A DNA stretch of 64,000 nt from Gnetum montanum (GCA_015680685.1 MNCI01007821.1:507065-571064), one strand, 5' to 3'. Positions 1 to 12,107 are shown, counted from the first letter of the stretch. Translations and numbers: made by a program. The notes: generated by a model not told the origin, from the letters alone.

Positions 1-1490
1 TCAAGGGGAAGATCTAGTAGTGTGCCACCCTCTTACACATCTTAGTTTCAAATCATAATCACCCAGCATAAGTTTGAGGCAACTAGAATCACTACTATCC
101 TTTCTTATCATTATCTTTCTTTTCTAGCTCATAGACAGTAAGCTTTGTTAGACTAATTCAAGCTTTTAAAATGGACCACTTTCATTTCCATGAATTTTCT
201 TGTCCTTGAAGTGCTAATTAGGGAATTCTATTGTAATATCATTATCTTTGATGCTATTGTTAAGGCATTCACATCAATTTTTGGAGGAATTATTGTTGAG
301 ATCTCTCCCTAAATTGTGAATGCAATTTTGGGTATCTCTAGTTTTGATGTCTTTCGGGTTACCATTAATACCATGCATCATATTTAAAAAAATGGTATAA
401 TGCCCATAGGACACAATGAATTTTTTGATGTTTTATTTAGTAGAGATATGTCTTTTGGTAAAGGTCATATTGAGAGGAGAAGTTGACTCTTGATGCTTCC
501 ACATTGTCACATATTGTTTTGTAGATACTCTTATCTATTTCCACCCTAGGGTTTTGTATTATATTGTCTTCTTACAGGCTTACCATTGGATCTAGGACAC
601 ATACTTTGTTGAGACATTTTAAGCTTCTATGCCAAGGAGAGAATCCTTGGACACCCCTACATCATCAACCTGTTGATTCGCCAGAGGGATGTACGTATTC
701 TAGAGTTGCATTTTCTTAAAGTTAAGAGCAGTCTTGACAAGTATGTGAAAAAGAGGAGCACTTCCTATGCAGTAGAAGCAAGACCTAGCACTAGACCTTA
801 GAAATAAAAGAAGAAAGCAACTCCACAATTAATAAGATCCAAATCCACTAGTGCTCAAATTAGTTCATCATTGAAGAAGCTTCTTTGGACCTTTGCATGA
901 GCCATTGGGAAGCTTGGGAGGAACCTCTCTTACTTGCATAAGAGTTTGGATGCAACTAGGATTCTTCCTTCCTCCAATAGGTAAGTATTTGAGGAGGTTA
1001 CTACTTCTCCTATCTTTGACAGTGAAGAGAATGTTCCTACTCCAACATGACCTTCTTTAGCAACTAGACCCTCACATACATATGACTCTATGATGGAGTC
1101 AGATTTAGAGCCTGAGGTATCCCCAGTTGGTCTCCAAGGGAGCATCATGATCCCATGTAGTAGCTAGAGCACCATGATCTAGTCTTTTTTGATGATGCTC
1201 CTATCTCTTTTAAGCAATAGGCTATGAAGAGCATCTTTGGGACCATGTCCCAATGGGTCCAAATTTAGTAGCTGACAACTACATCAACTCCACTAGCTTC
1301 CTCTTAGTTTTGAGTAAAGCTTTGTCCTAGGCAGGCTTCAGTGCAGTAGGTTGAGTCCTCTGATTAGAACACCTAGATATCTAGCCATCTTAGCATCAGT
1401 AGTGAGAACAATGAGGAGGAGAATTATTGTCCATCTAGAGTAGCAAAAAATTCTGAGTCTAAGGATGCTACCAAGGTTAGTGATTAAGAC
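1..1490 (+). pseudogene. Sirevirus-type envelope-like ORF, copy A (5' end outside window)
   Basis: Broken plus-strand frame readable from about 60 to 1480. It contains the segment VLIREFYCNI, followed by an ISP..VNAILGIS motif near 300-340. This matches the order VREF.N / (V)RG / SP..IN..LG seen in the envelope-like ORF that sireviruses carry downstream of pol. A Lys/Ser-rich stretch follows. The same region recurs as copy B at 7030-8450, so the identity is supported by two independent copies in the window. Both copies have stops and frameshifts. No signal peptide or transmembrane segment could be read, so a fusion role is not supported. The 5' half of this element (LTR, gag and possibly pol) lies left of the window. 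Family naming is inference from motif order. Confidence 0.55.
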
Positions 1491-1949
1491 ATTAGCTGAT
1501 TGTTTGTTATCTCATTTTGATGATAAAAAAGGAAGAGATATCTTTTGGACTCTTACATATGTGATTTTGGAACTTTGTACATATGTCACTAATGAGGTAT
1601 GACTGTTGCAGATAGTTGTACTCTAATTTGATTCTAGACATTATGTTTTGTAACAATTTTTAGATGACTATGGATAGATAGTATGTTTCCCTTGGTATCT
1701 CTATGTGGTCTATCTTTGCTATTTAATTTTTGCTTTTACCTTGATTTACATACCATTGAACCTCCATGCTTATCCAAATCCCTAGTTTCCATAGGAATTT
1801 ATATGTCTTAATGATTTTATTAGTATATTTTTATACACTTTATTTATATGATTTATCCTTTTTGGTTATGTCCAAAGATGGGGAAGTAATTATATGTTAT
1901 TATGTATTAGGACAAGACTAACCAATTTTCTTAAGTTTTGGACATTACC

Positions 1950-1963
1950 AAAAAGAGGAAGAT
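1950..1963 (+). other. Polypurine tract of sirevirus copy A
   Basis: AAAAAGAGGAAGAT immediately precedes the LTR. The equivalent site in copy B, at 8895-8907, is AAAAAGGGGGAAA. The position between the envelope-like ORF and the LTR is that of the plus-strand primer. The 1491-1949 stretch before it holds no gene: it is AT-rich 3' UTR that aligns with 8451-8890. Confidence 0.6.
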
Positions 1964-3073
1964 TATGGACCTTTTGGTATGTCGAAATGTTAAGAAAAAT
2001 GGAAGGAAAGGTTGTTCGTTTGTGTGTGTGATTGTTGTGCATGTAGGATAAAACCTTGGATCAAGACAAGAAGGTTTACAAATGTTTGATGAGCATGGAC
2101 ATGGAATGCTAAATTTATCATGCAAAGGAAGGTTGAAGAAAGACATCTCTAAGAAATAGTAGACATCTTGGCAAAATTGGAGGATGCAAAAGTAAAGATG
2201 TATTCAAGAAATAACAAACATCTTTCCTTAGGCAAAGACATCTTCCACTAGGCACAGGCATCTTCACCAAATGCAAGCCAATTTCAGAAAGATGTCTTTC
2301 ACCAAACAAATACATCTTCCTATAATGAAGATTTTAGAAAGATGTATTTGCAAAACAAAGACATATTTCTAGAATAGAGGAAAAATATAGAAAGATGTCT
2401 CAAGCACGAAGAAGACATATTCCATGATCATTAGCTACAGTTAGCTACCTATTGCACAATTTCCAAAATGGATTTGAAAACATGGTAGTTACAAAAAGAC
2501 ATCATATGCATTGGAAAATGGGCAAGATCTTGTACAATCATTATCTAATCATTTTTCAATCATTGTAATCATTGTTACTCTTTACTGTATTATCATTTAT
2601 ACATGGTAAAGTGTGTTGTACCTCACAGTACAAGGATCAACAAACTAAGTTGCATTCATCCCTTGTAATTTTCATTCTTCCTTGTTACCTTATGAGGTTG
2701 ATGTGCTTCTTACAAGAAGACATCTTAATTAAGCTTGTTAGGATCCTACGAGATTGAGTGGTTGGTGTTGCAACACAATATTCCTAAGCAAATCTTAAGC
2801 TTATAAAGGTTGTGGAAGCCTAGAAACCATATTCCAAGCCTGATGGGACCTTGTGGGGTTAAGTGGTTGGTGCAACATCACAACACTTTGAAGTGGGGCT
2901 TGATGATTATACAAGGTGTGGATCCTTCAAACCACATTTGAGAGTAACAAAGTCTGAAGGTGTGCTTGTGATCTACCCTCCAAGTATGGGCTACCCAAGT
3001 TGGGGAACCACATTAAAATTCGTGTGTGTGCTTTGTCTCAAAACGTTTTAATTTGGGACACTTATTCATCCCT
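1964..3073 (+). repeat. 3' LTR of sirevirus copy A
   Basis: Starts TATGGACC, where copy B has TGTGGACC, so TG appears decayed to TA. It ends near ATTCATCCC, where it aligns with the LTR end before the PBS at 5278. Length is about 1.1 kb. The first half (about 2115-2420) is packed with AGACATCTT/AAGATGTCTT motifs in both orientations. The second half (2728-3040) aligns with 4936-5240 and with 9610-9856. No target-site duplication can be tested because the 5' end is outside the window. Confidence 0.65.
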
Positions 3074-3084
3074 TCTTCTAAGTT

Positions 3085-4690
3085 CAATGATCCAAAATAA
3101 CTACCATAATTATTTTATCTAGAAAAGTCCTCTTAAATGGAAATAGTCTCTTCCTCATTTCTATAGCTATTCTTACCAAATCTTGAGCTCTATGATCTAT
3201 TTACATGAACACATCTTGATTTCTTTTGGATTCTTTAATTTCCACTTGCATCTCTCTAATTCCTTCTTTATGAAAATCTAATTCTAAATCCAACTCTTGA
3301 AAATTTGGTTGCAGTAGATAGGCATGATAAAAAACGTTCACTTTTTTGGCTTGTTCTAGTTCTAAACTTACAAAAGCTAGTATTTCTTCTAATTTAAGGC
3401 TAGCTTACTCTTTATTCTCTAGCAATGAATCTTTGATTGAGATTGTGTCTTTATGCTATTAAATTGAGTCTTAAGAGTATTTTAGCTCTCCCTTTAGTTT
3501 AATGATCTCTTGCTCATTGTGTATTAAGAATTTTACACCTTACTATTCTAGTATCAGCCATTTTTTCCATGTCTTTAATTAATATAACTATTATTTTTAA
3601 CATGTTCTTGTGCATCATCACTAGCTTTTGTCCCTCATTTAATGGATCATCTTCCTTGTAGGCAAAAATGCCACTTATTTATATTTTTGGATTAGATTCA
3701 AGCTTCTGAATCAAAATGATTCTTTTTTCTTTATCCTTCACTTTGAAGGATCAAGCTACTCCTTTTACTACATACCCTAAGGAAAAATTTGGTATGGTTA
3801 GAGTAAGTGATGAGTTTTCACCTTCTATCTACTATTGTTGTTACTATCTAGGTGGCTTCTACTATTGCTCTAGTAGCTATTATTGTTATTGTTATTGTTA
3901 CTTAAGTAGCTATTACTGCTTCTTCTTATTAGCTTTGATTCTTTTAGGCCTAATTTTTCTAGCTCCTTGAACATGTGTATACTCAACATTATTAAGTGGA
4001 AATCTCTAATTAGGAAGAGCTTCTTCAAGATTATTAATTTTTTAAGAGAGATATTTATTTTCCATCAAAGCTATGTACTCTTCTAGGAAATCTATGCCTA
4101 AAAAATAGTATCTCCTCTTCATCCACTTACAAGATTCTATGGTATGTTGATCACATGAAGATGCTAAGAGATTTATTGATAATATTTTTCTTAGTTATTC
4201 TGGCATCTCATATAAATTTTAGTTCATATTCCTATCAAAATTTCTTTGAAAGCTAACATCTATCTCATTAGGATTATGCATCTTTCAAGTCTTTGTGTTA
4301 TATAAATTCTTTTAGGAGATACTGAAAGATCATATTGCTGCTATCTTTTGGCTATGTCCTTGAGATGTCATACACTATTGAATTCTTAGAAGCCAAATTT
4401 TAAAGGAAATACTTCTTTATGCTTATAGTCATACCTAAGTGGACTCTTCCACATTTTCCTTCCTACTTTCAATGTTGTCAAATAATGAGTCATGAACCTT
4501 TGTAGCTTTCAGGCCTAGACTTTTTGCAAGCTTTGATTTGTTTTAGTTACCTCATTTAATATGTATGAGTTTATAAATATCATCTAACATTAGCTTGTAG
4601 AACCCTTCTTAGGCCTCTTTGTAATGTTGATATTTAGCTCTACGAATCAACTTTATAATAGGATTTGACATCGTAAAATGAATTTGAGCT
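3085..4690 (-). pseudogene. Decayed coil-rich minus-strand frame with a glutamine tract, unidentified
   Basis: On the minus strand a readable but stop-rich frame begins near 4675 with MSNPIIKLIRRA. It passes a Lys/Arg-rich segment, then a run of CAA/CAG-like codons (many now TAA/TAG) around 3840-3915. It continues into long heptad-like segments such as LLENKE.ASLKLEEILAF. This looks like a structural (gag-like) protein of a retroelement, but I do not recognise a family and see no zinc knuckle. It sits between the LTR of copy A and the LTR remnant of copy B and is homologous to neither, so it is a separate fragment. The plus-strand ORF at 3716-3970 is a shadow of the glutamine tract. Confidence 0.35.
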
Positions 4691-4799
4691 TCTTCTTTGA
4701 AATGATTCTATGTTGTGTTATTCCTTTTTGCTAAGCTAGATTAAAAAGAAAATGTGCATGTATGTCATTCTTGGCAAGCCTGAGATCTAACATGTTTTG

Positions 4800-5275
4800 T
4801 AGAATCATTTTAGATTTTACAAAGAAGGCACATCTTTCTAAAACTAATCTACATTATATGAAGACCAAATGCATCTCTAAAATGGTTTTGTAGAAAGACA
4901 TGGCTTATCTTTCTTATGGGAATGCATCTTAATAGAGCTTGTTATGATCCTGCAGGATTGAGTGTTGGTGTAGCGCCACAACACTCTAAAGCAAAGCTTA
5001 AGATTCTAAAGGTAGTGGAATCCTAGAAACCACATACTAAGCTTGTCAAGAACATGTTGGATTAAGTGGATTTGTAGTGTCAAATAACTCCAAAGTGAAG
5101 CTTAGTGCTTGTATAGAGTGTGGTGCCTTTAAAGCACATTTGATAGGAATAAAGTTTGGAGGTGTGCTTGCAAACTACCCTCTGAGTGTGAACTATCCAA
5201 GTTGGGGAACTATGTTAAATTTCATGTATGTGCCATCTTCAACAAATTTGAATTTAAGAAATTTATTTACACCCA
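4800..5275 (+). repeat. 5' LTR remnant of sirevirus copy B
   Basis: 4936-5240 aligns with the second half of the copy A LTR (2728-3040) and with 9610-9856, sharing phrases such as GTGTGCTTGCAAACTACCCTC. It ends CACCCA at 5275, two bases before the primer binding site. The first half, including most of the AGACATCTT array, is missing or heavily deleted, so the left boundary is approximate. Confidence 0.55.
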
Positions 5276-5277
5276 AG

Positions 5278-5290
5278 TGCTATCAAAGCC
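5278..5290 (+). other. Primer binding site, initiator-Met tRNA type
   Basis: TGCTATCAAAGCC differs at two positions from TGGTATCAGAGCC, the standard plant Ty1/copia PBS complementary to initiator tRNA-Met. It lies 2 bp after the LTR end, as expected, and fixes the orientation and start of copy B. Confidence 0.65.
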
Positions 5291-5307
5291 TGGTACTCTT
5301 CTTTTTC

Positions 5308-5424
5308 ATCATCACCTTTAAGAGTGAACAATGAAGAGGACATCTTATACAAAGCCACCCATGTTNATCATCACCTTTAAGAGTGAACAATGAAGAGGAC
5401 ATCTTATAAAAATCCACCCATGTT
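5308..5424. other. 58-bp repeat flanking a single N (probable assembly join)
   Basis: The 58 bp at 5308-5365 are repeated at 5367-5424 with two mismatches, separated only by one N at 5366. This is the pattern left when two contig ends overlap but were joined with a placeholder instead of being merged. It falls in the leader between the PBS and gag of sirevirus copy B. Confidence 0.75.
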
Positions 5425-5479
5425 GGATGAATTTAACTTCATCTATTGAAAATTTAGAATGAAAGGGTTCTTTGAATTC

Positions 5480-6990
5480 ATGGATCTTGGATAATGGGAG
5501 TCAATCATTAAAGGCTACACTCTACTTATCAACAGCTCCACTGATATCATCAAGCCTCAAAAAAATTGGACATAAGAGGAGAAATATAAGTTCATGTTTG
5601 ATTCTAGAGTAAATAATTTTTTATATTTTGCTTCAAAAAAATCTAAATTTAATAGAGTAGAAAGATGTAAAATGGCCAAAGAAATTTGGTAAATTCTAGA
5701 AGCTACATATGAAGGTACCTCTATGGTTAAGCAATCTAAATTGTTAGTCTTGCAAAGTGAATATGATAAGATTAAAATGAGAGAAGGTAAAAAGATAAAA
5801 TATTTCTTCTCTAGAGCAAATGATATTTTTGTAGCCATTAGAAGTACTGGTAAAGACTTGTTCAAAAGTGATGTGATCATTAAAATGATCAAAACTCTTC
5901 AACCAAAGTTTAGATTTAAAGTCATAGCCATGGAAGAAATTAGAGAATTATCAACTCTAAAATTTGAAGAGCTTTAAATTTCTCTCATTTCTTATGAAAT
6001 GAATCTCATAAGTGAAGGAGCTATCCAAGAGAGACCCATTTTCTTGAAGACTATCTCCAATGATAAGGAGCTCAGTGAGCATGATGAGGGTAGTGAAGAT
6101 GAGATTGTAATTCTCACTAGAAACTACAATGACTAACAACTAGGAGAAATAAAGGAACATATCAACAAATATTCAATCAATTTAAAGGTACAGAAAGAGG
6201 TAAGAATTTTTTAAATTCTAATTTAGATTTCCCTTCTATTGAATGTTGGATTTATGGAGGCCTCCAAATGTCCTAGTAATTTTGGGATGCAACCCAAGAA
6301 CAAGTCCACTGAGAAGTAAAAAAGACCAACTTCTATACAAGTTGGGATGATGGAAAGTAGAGTGAGGAAGAAGTGGAGGATGATGCAAAAAATTCTCATC
6401 TCATCTACATGACCCTCATTGATGACAATGCTAATTCATCATATGATGATCTTAACAATGCTAAAAGGTTTTATCTTTTATGCAATGAACTTTTATCATT
6501 TCAAAGTCTTTCCACTAAGTTAAATAAACAAGTCAAGTCCAAACATCAAGAAATATCATTGTTAAATTTGATTGTTTCTGATCTTACTGAACAACTCTCA
6601 AACCTAAGGGCTAAGAATGAAAACCTAACCTCATCTTTAGAATAGGATAAACTATAAGTTGTAGACATCAAATTAATAAATGAGAGATTAGCAAATGGAA
6701 AGGAATCCCTTCGAATAGTCCTAGGACAAGGAAGAAGTCCATATGATAAGAGTGGTTTGGGATGTTGTACTCAAGAGCAATCATCACCTACAAACACATC
6801 CAAATCAAATGATCTTCCAAAATAAAAAGCTAGCACCTCAAAATTAGAGAAAACATCCATATCTTAAAAAGGATTTAAAAGTTTTGATTATCCTAATCGC
6901 TCATGCTACCATGGTGCTATTATTGTCACAAGTTAGGACATAAACAATGGAATTGATATCTTAAATATTATCATATAAATAATTGTTCAC
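5480..6990 (+). pseudogene. gag: Sirevirus (SIRE/Maximus-type) gag, decayed
   Basis: The UBN2-type copia gag core is clear: an EATYEGTSMVKQSKL motif at about 5700-5745, then LVLQSEYDKIKMREG, and a FEEL.ISLISYEMN end near 6000. Next comes an IECW.YGG remnant (about 6237) where a first zinc knuckle should be, then an acidic stretch and the coiled coil at 6373-6645. A second knuckle-like CYYCHKLGHKQWNC with an internal stop lies near 6910-6950. This long two-knuckle gag with a coil is characteristic of sireviruses. Stops, mostly TAA/TAG, break it at least eight times. It would form the particle core. No protease, integrase or RT follows: the next sequence is the envelope-like ORF. Confidence 0.75.
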
Positions 6991-7029
6991 ATTCACTACC
7001 ATGGTGCATCCACTATCATTATTTTTGAA

Positions 7030-8450
7030 CATTCTATTACTTTTCTAGCTCACAAAAAATACACCTTTCTAGATTTTTTCAAGCTTTTAAATTGGAATAG
7101 TTACATTACAATCAATTTTCTAGTTCTTGAGGTGCTGATTAGAGAGTTTTATTGTAATATCATTTTTTTTATCCTATTGTTGGGCATTCACATCAACAGA
7201 TGGGGAAATTGTTGTTGAGGTCTCTCCCCAATTTTTGAATGCAATTCTAGGTATTTCTAATCTAGATGTCTTCTAGGTAACCATTGATACCATGCATCAC
7301 ATTTACAAAAATGGTATAATGCATGTAGGACATGATGAATTCTATGATATATTGTTTGGTAGAGACATGTATTTGATAGGGCCATATAGAGAGAAGAAAG
7401 ATGACTCCTGATTCTTCCACCCTATCTCTTGTTGTTCTCTATACCATCATGCTGAAAGAAGGTAGTTATAGTTATTTGCTACCACCCCAAGGTTTTGTAC
7501 TCTATTGTCTTCTTACTTGTTTACCATTGGATCTAGGGCATACTCTCTGCCAAGATATTTTGAGTCTCTATGCCAAGGAAAGAATCCTTGGGCATCCCTA
7601 CCTCATCAATCTATTGATTCAATAGAGAGGTGTACCTATTTTAGAGTTTCCTTTGCTTAAAGGAAAGAGGATTCTTAGAAAGTACATTGAGAAGAGGAGT
7701 AGTTCCCATGCACTAGAAGTAGGATTGAGCACCAAACCTCAAAAGCAAAAGAAGGAAGCATCTCCACATTTAAAAAGATCAAAATCCACCAGTGCTCAAA
7801 TTAGTTCATCACTAAAGAAGCTTCTTTAGACATTTACACAAGCCATAAAGAAGCTTGGGAGGAACCTCCCTTACTTGCGTAAGAGTTTGGATGTAGTTGG
7901 GATTCCACATTCCTTTGATGGATAAATGTTTGAGGAGGCTACTACTCCTATTTTTAACAATCAGGAGAATGTACATGCCCCACTAAGGCATTCTTCAATA
8001 GCTAGATCCTCATGTACATATGACTAAGAGATGGAATTAGATTCAAAGTCAGAGGCATCCCTAGTTGGTGTCCAAGGAGAGCATCATGCTCCCATGTAGT
8101 AGCCAAAGCATCATGATCCTCTGCCTCCTGCTCCTCCTTCTACTAATGCTTCTATCTCTTTTGAGCAACATGCTATGGAGATCATCTTTGGGACTACATC
8201 CCAATGGGTACTAGTACAAAAACCTCCAACTACATAGCTCCACTATCTTCCTCTCAATTTCAAGTGAGGCTTTGTCCCAGGTAGGCTCTCATGTAGCAAG
8301 TTGAGTCCTCTAATGAGAATACATAGATATTAAGTTGTTCCAACACCAATAGTGATGACAATGAAGAGGCGACTTATCATCCATCCAAAGAAATATAGGA
8401 TTCAAAGTTTAAGGATGTAACTGAGGTTAGTGATTGAGACCTCAAGTATT
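7030..8450 (+). pseudogene. Sirevirus-type envelope-like ORF, copy B
   Basis: Collinear with copy A at 100-1480. The best-preserved part is at 7401-7625 (74 codons; segment LPPQGFVLYCLLTCLPLDLG), followed by YLINLLIQ and a basic stretch with ..KRSKSTSAQISSSLKKL. The opening VLEVLIREFYCNI motif is in another frame near 7115-7160, so at least one frameshift separates the halves. It directly follows the gag knuckle, so the entire pol region of a normal sirevirus is absent here. Function is unproven in this family. Identification rests on motif order and position before the PPT. Confidence 0.55.
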
Positions 8451-8908
8451 TATTTTCTCTCTCCTTTTTTTGATACTCAAAAAGGAGGATATATTTTTGG
8501 TTCTAACATATGTTATTTTTAGCCTTTGCACATATGTGATATGATAGTTGCAGATAGTTGTACTCTAATGTGATTATGGGTGATTATGGATAATTTTGTA
8601 TGTAAGAATTTGTGGATGAGTTATGAAAGGATGATGTTTTTTTTCCTTTATATACCTTTTCTCTTTTCTTTTGCATTTGCATCATTTTACATACTATTGA
8701 AACTCCATGCTTATCCATATCCCTAGCTTCCATTGGAATTTATATGTCTTAATGGTTTACTTGGTATATTCCTATGAACTTTAGTTATATTATTTAACCT
8801 TTTCGGTTATGTCCAAAAAAGGGGGATAAGTAGCTTATATAGTGTCATGTACTAGGAAAATACTAACAAATTTTCTTAAGTTTTGGACATTATCAAAAAG
8901 GGGGAAAT
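8451..8908 (+). other. 3' UTR and polypurine tract of sirevirus copy B
   Basis: No gene is seen. Purine-rich AAAAAGGAGG (about 8477) and AAAAAAGGGGGA (about 8816) precede the best PPT, AAAAAGGGGGAAA at 8895-8907, which abuts the LTR start TGTGGACC. The stretch aligns with 1491-1963 of copy A. Confidence 0.6.
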
Positions 8909-9856
8909 TGTGGACCTTATAATATGTTCAAACACTAAGAAAAATGGAGAAGAAGGTTTTTTGTTTATTTTTGTGATTTTTATGTATGTAGGATGAGAAA
9001 ACTTGGATCAAGACAAGAAGGTTTACAAAATTTTGATGAACATGGACAAGGAACAAAGATTTTAAAGCACAAATGAATATGAACAAAGATGTCTCCAAGA
9101 AATAGTAGATGTCTTGGCAGAATTGAAGGCAACCTAGGCAGAGACATCTTTGAAAAATCACAGACATCTTCCATCAAGCAAAGATGTCTTTCCTTAGACA
9201 AATATGTCTTCATAGAATGTAGGCTAGTTTCAAAAATATTTCTTTCACTAGACAAAGATGTCTTTCTAGAATGGAGACCAAATGCCAAAAGACATCTCAA
9301 CCATGAAGAAGACGTCTACCATGATCATTAGCTGGCTATTCCATGAGTTCTAAGATGGATTTGGAAAAATAATGACTATAAGAAGACATCATTCTCATTG
9401 AAAAACATGCAATCTTTTGTACAATAATTTTTTTAATCATTGTAATCATTTTTTCTCTTTATTGTATTATCTTTTGTCTATTGTAAAGTGTGATGTACCT
9501 CAAAGTACAAGGATCAACAAACTAAGTTGCATTCATCCCTTGTAATTTTTGTTCTCCCTTGTTGCCCTATGGGGTTCATGTGCTTCTTGTAGGAAGGCAT
9601 CTTGCTTGATATTTTCAGGATCATGCAAGATTGAGTGTCGATGTAGCATCACAATACTCCAAAGTAGAGCTCAAGATTGTAAAAGTTATGGGATCATGAA
9701 AACCACATACTAAGCTTGTCAAGACCTTGAATGGTTGACTGTATTTATACTATCGAGTCACTCTGGAGTGGAGCTTAGTACTTGTACAAGGTGTGGTACC
9801 CTTCAAACCACATTTGAGAGCAACAAAGTCTAGAGGTGTGCTTGCAAACTACCCTC
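8909..9856 (+). repeat. 3' LTR of sirevirus copy B, cut off at an N
   Basis: Starts TGTGGACC after the PPT. The 9070-9320 part carries the same two-orientation AGACATCTT/AAGATGTCTT motif array as the copy A LTR. The alignment with copy A runs to ..CTACCCTC at 9856 and stops at the N at 9857, about 200 bp before the expected LTR end. The sequence after the N is unrelated. Confidence 0.65.
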
Positions 9857-9857
9857 N

Positions 9858-10585
9858 TATTTTTCTCAAGGGACTGACATGGTAGAGCCATTTACTAGAC
9901 TTATTTTATAAAACCATATTTTAGCTCTATAATACTTAAGTTCAAATTTTCCTCTTGGCTACATAGAATATTTTTAGCTTTATTTGTATAGTCAATTTTT
10001 CACACTATAAAACTCCTTCAAATCAAATCCACTTGTCATATATGAAGCAAGTTCTACTCTCTCTCCTTTTTCCTATGATGTTTCAATGCTAATCTAGGTA
10101 GAGCTATCTTCTAGGACTATTTTTTTAATTCTACAAGTCTTCCTAACATGCCAAATGATGATGTAATTCATAGGAATATTTTATCTTTCCTTTGTAGAGA
10201 CATTTTGTAGAATCAATTTTTGTTTTATAGATAAGGTCTCCCTAGAAACTAACATGATGGGTGCTAACATGAAATAGTTTTTTTGTAGAAGAAAAATGTA
10301 GTTCTACCAACAAGCTCTTCATTAAAATGTTAACATGGTAAAGTTTATTTTATAGTTAGTTTGTAGAGACATATTTTTAACTCTATGGGAAACATCATTT
10401 TTCTAACTTCAATGTGGAGATATAAAAGTGGGGCTTCTTAGTAAGGCTAAATTTTTAGCTCTACAAATAGTCCTCTTTTCCTCAAGGCTAACTTAGCAAA
10501 GCCAAAAACCAAATACCATGTAGAACCATTTTTCCACTTTAGAGTTAATCTAGTAGTCATTTTTGTGCTCATAGGTAGAACCATA
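9858..10585. repeat. Diverged TAGAGC/GCTCTA repeat tract, left part
   Basis: No gene. The tract repeats loose units around TAGAGCCATTTTTAGCTCTATG and GCTAACATGGTAGA, with hairpin-forming GTAGAG/CTCTAC pairs. The same units resume at 27731 after the Tat element, so this is the element's target sequence. Confidence 0.5.
10581..10585. repeat. Target-site duplication CCATA (left)
   Basis: CCATA directly precedes the left LTR and is repeated exactly after the right LTR at 27726-27730. Five base pairs is the usual LTR-retrotransposon duplication, so the element has kept both original ends. Confidence 0.9.
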
Positions 10586-12107
10586 TGTAATGACAGAAAA
10601 GGTCAAACCCTGGAAAATACCAAACAAAATTTCGTGTAAACAGCTTTAACCACAGATCTGTACGAGGGCTATGCTGGAAAAATGGATCCATGGCACCCTG
10701 AGTGGTCTTGTCGATCAGACAAGGACTTACTCAATCAGTAAACTGATGACGATTGTAAGTATTTCATGGAACAGTTTGATTTGGCAAAACCGCAAAAGGA
10801 GAGGAATAGGATGTGGATAAATTATGATGATGGCAACATCAATACAACAAGGCGGATTCAACTTAGAGAAAAATTGTGTGGTTCAAAGATTTGTTCTTTG
10901 ACCGGAAAACTGAGTATGTTGAGTACAAAATTCCAATTGGAATAAATCCCACTTATGAAGCGTACACAAAAATACAAGAAAGCTGTTCAAAAAGGAGTGC
11001 AGAATTAAGCTTGGTCTACCTTGTGAGCCACAAATGGAATGCAAGGAAATTCAAGCATAGTTTTCTATCGATCAAATGTGTCTGAGCAATAGATCTTGCC
11101 AACTACACTAGATGATTCCTCGATCTCTGATTTGTCCTCTTTTCTTTGGATGACCTCTGCTCAAAACTGCCAAGGATCACCAATGGGAGAATTTGTGTTT
11201 CTGCCCAAAAGATTCGATTTGTCCTACTACCAATGCTTGAAGAAAGACTTCTTATCTCTGCTCAAAGATGATAACTGCCAGAATGTCTAAAAATGCCCAT
11301 CGCGTTTTTGATTTTCCAACCCTTGTATCTTTGTGTCAGCTAGAGTATGTATAGGCTATGACATCATCTGGAAATGGCATAACCTTGATGACATGTGTCC
11401 CAAACTTTTCGGATACTGTTGACTTGACAAACTGGCTATGTCACGTCAAATTGCAACATGCGATGTCTGCACTTTTGCCGAACCTACTGCATGATTACGC
11501 GTAATACGCTTATCAGCGTATTGCGCGTATGGATAGCAAATGCATAACCACTTTGACCAGCTTTATGTTGTGTTACATTTTTTTACACTGCATTGCGTGG
11601 CGGAGCGTAACAAGGCATGGAAATAATGGGTCCAGCTGTTTTACGCTCATTTATGCAAAAAAGCGTAGTGAAGCGTAAAATGATCAAGTCGACGATAAAT
11701 TACATAGATGTACGCTACGTAGCATAACCAGCGTAAAGTGATCAGTCTGCAAAAAGAAAAGAGCCGATCCATCGTACTTTCGTTGGTCTTTCCCTTTTTG
11801 ACCCTTCTTGAAGCTCATTACACTGCTCGGGCCTTAAGACTCACCAAATTTGCTGAAGTAAGCCGCCCTTTGATGTCCGACTATATTAAGCCATTTTATG
11901 CTAAGCATCATTATGCAATGTTGCGTAATGTAGTGTAAAGACAGAAAACATAGTAAAAGTTGGGATCTATAAGGAACTTGGAGACTTGATGTTGGGTGCC
12001 GTTTTGCCTCGCTTTGCCTCGTTCTACCTTCTAAAAGTATTCCGTGAACTTTTGCCCAAATCGTGAATCTTCTCCTTAGGCTGATTCGTGATTTCTACAG
12101 TGTTTCA
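10586..12107 (-). repeat. 3' LTR of the Tat element
   Basis: Begins TGTAATGACAG and ends GTGTTTCA on the plus strand; the right LTR has the same length. The 11490-11940 part is dense in GCGTAA/TTACGC hexamers and their decayed forms (GTGTAA, GCATAA, TTATGC). The TATA-like element seen in the right LTR is mutated here (11343-11355). Plus-strand open frames at 10876-11085 and 11096-11290 are also open in the other LTR but differ mainly by replacements, so they are not called as genes. Confidence 0.9.

Noticed and set aside
3716-3970. Tyr/Cys-rich 84-codon ORF
   Set aside because: Produced by the reverse strand of a decayed glutamine tract.
10876-11290. Two plus-strand ORFs (69 and 64 codons) open in both Tat LTRs
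   Set aside because: Openness in both copies is tempting, but about 12 of 69 residues differ in the first pair, mostly by replacement. The starts are GTG/TTG, and they run antisense in an LTR. No sign of purifying selection.
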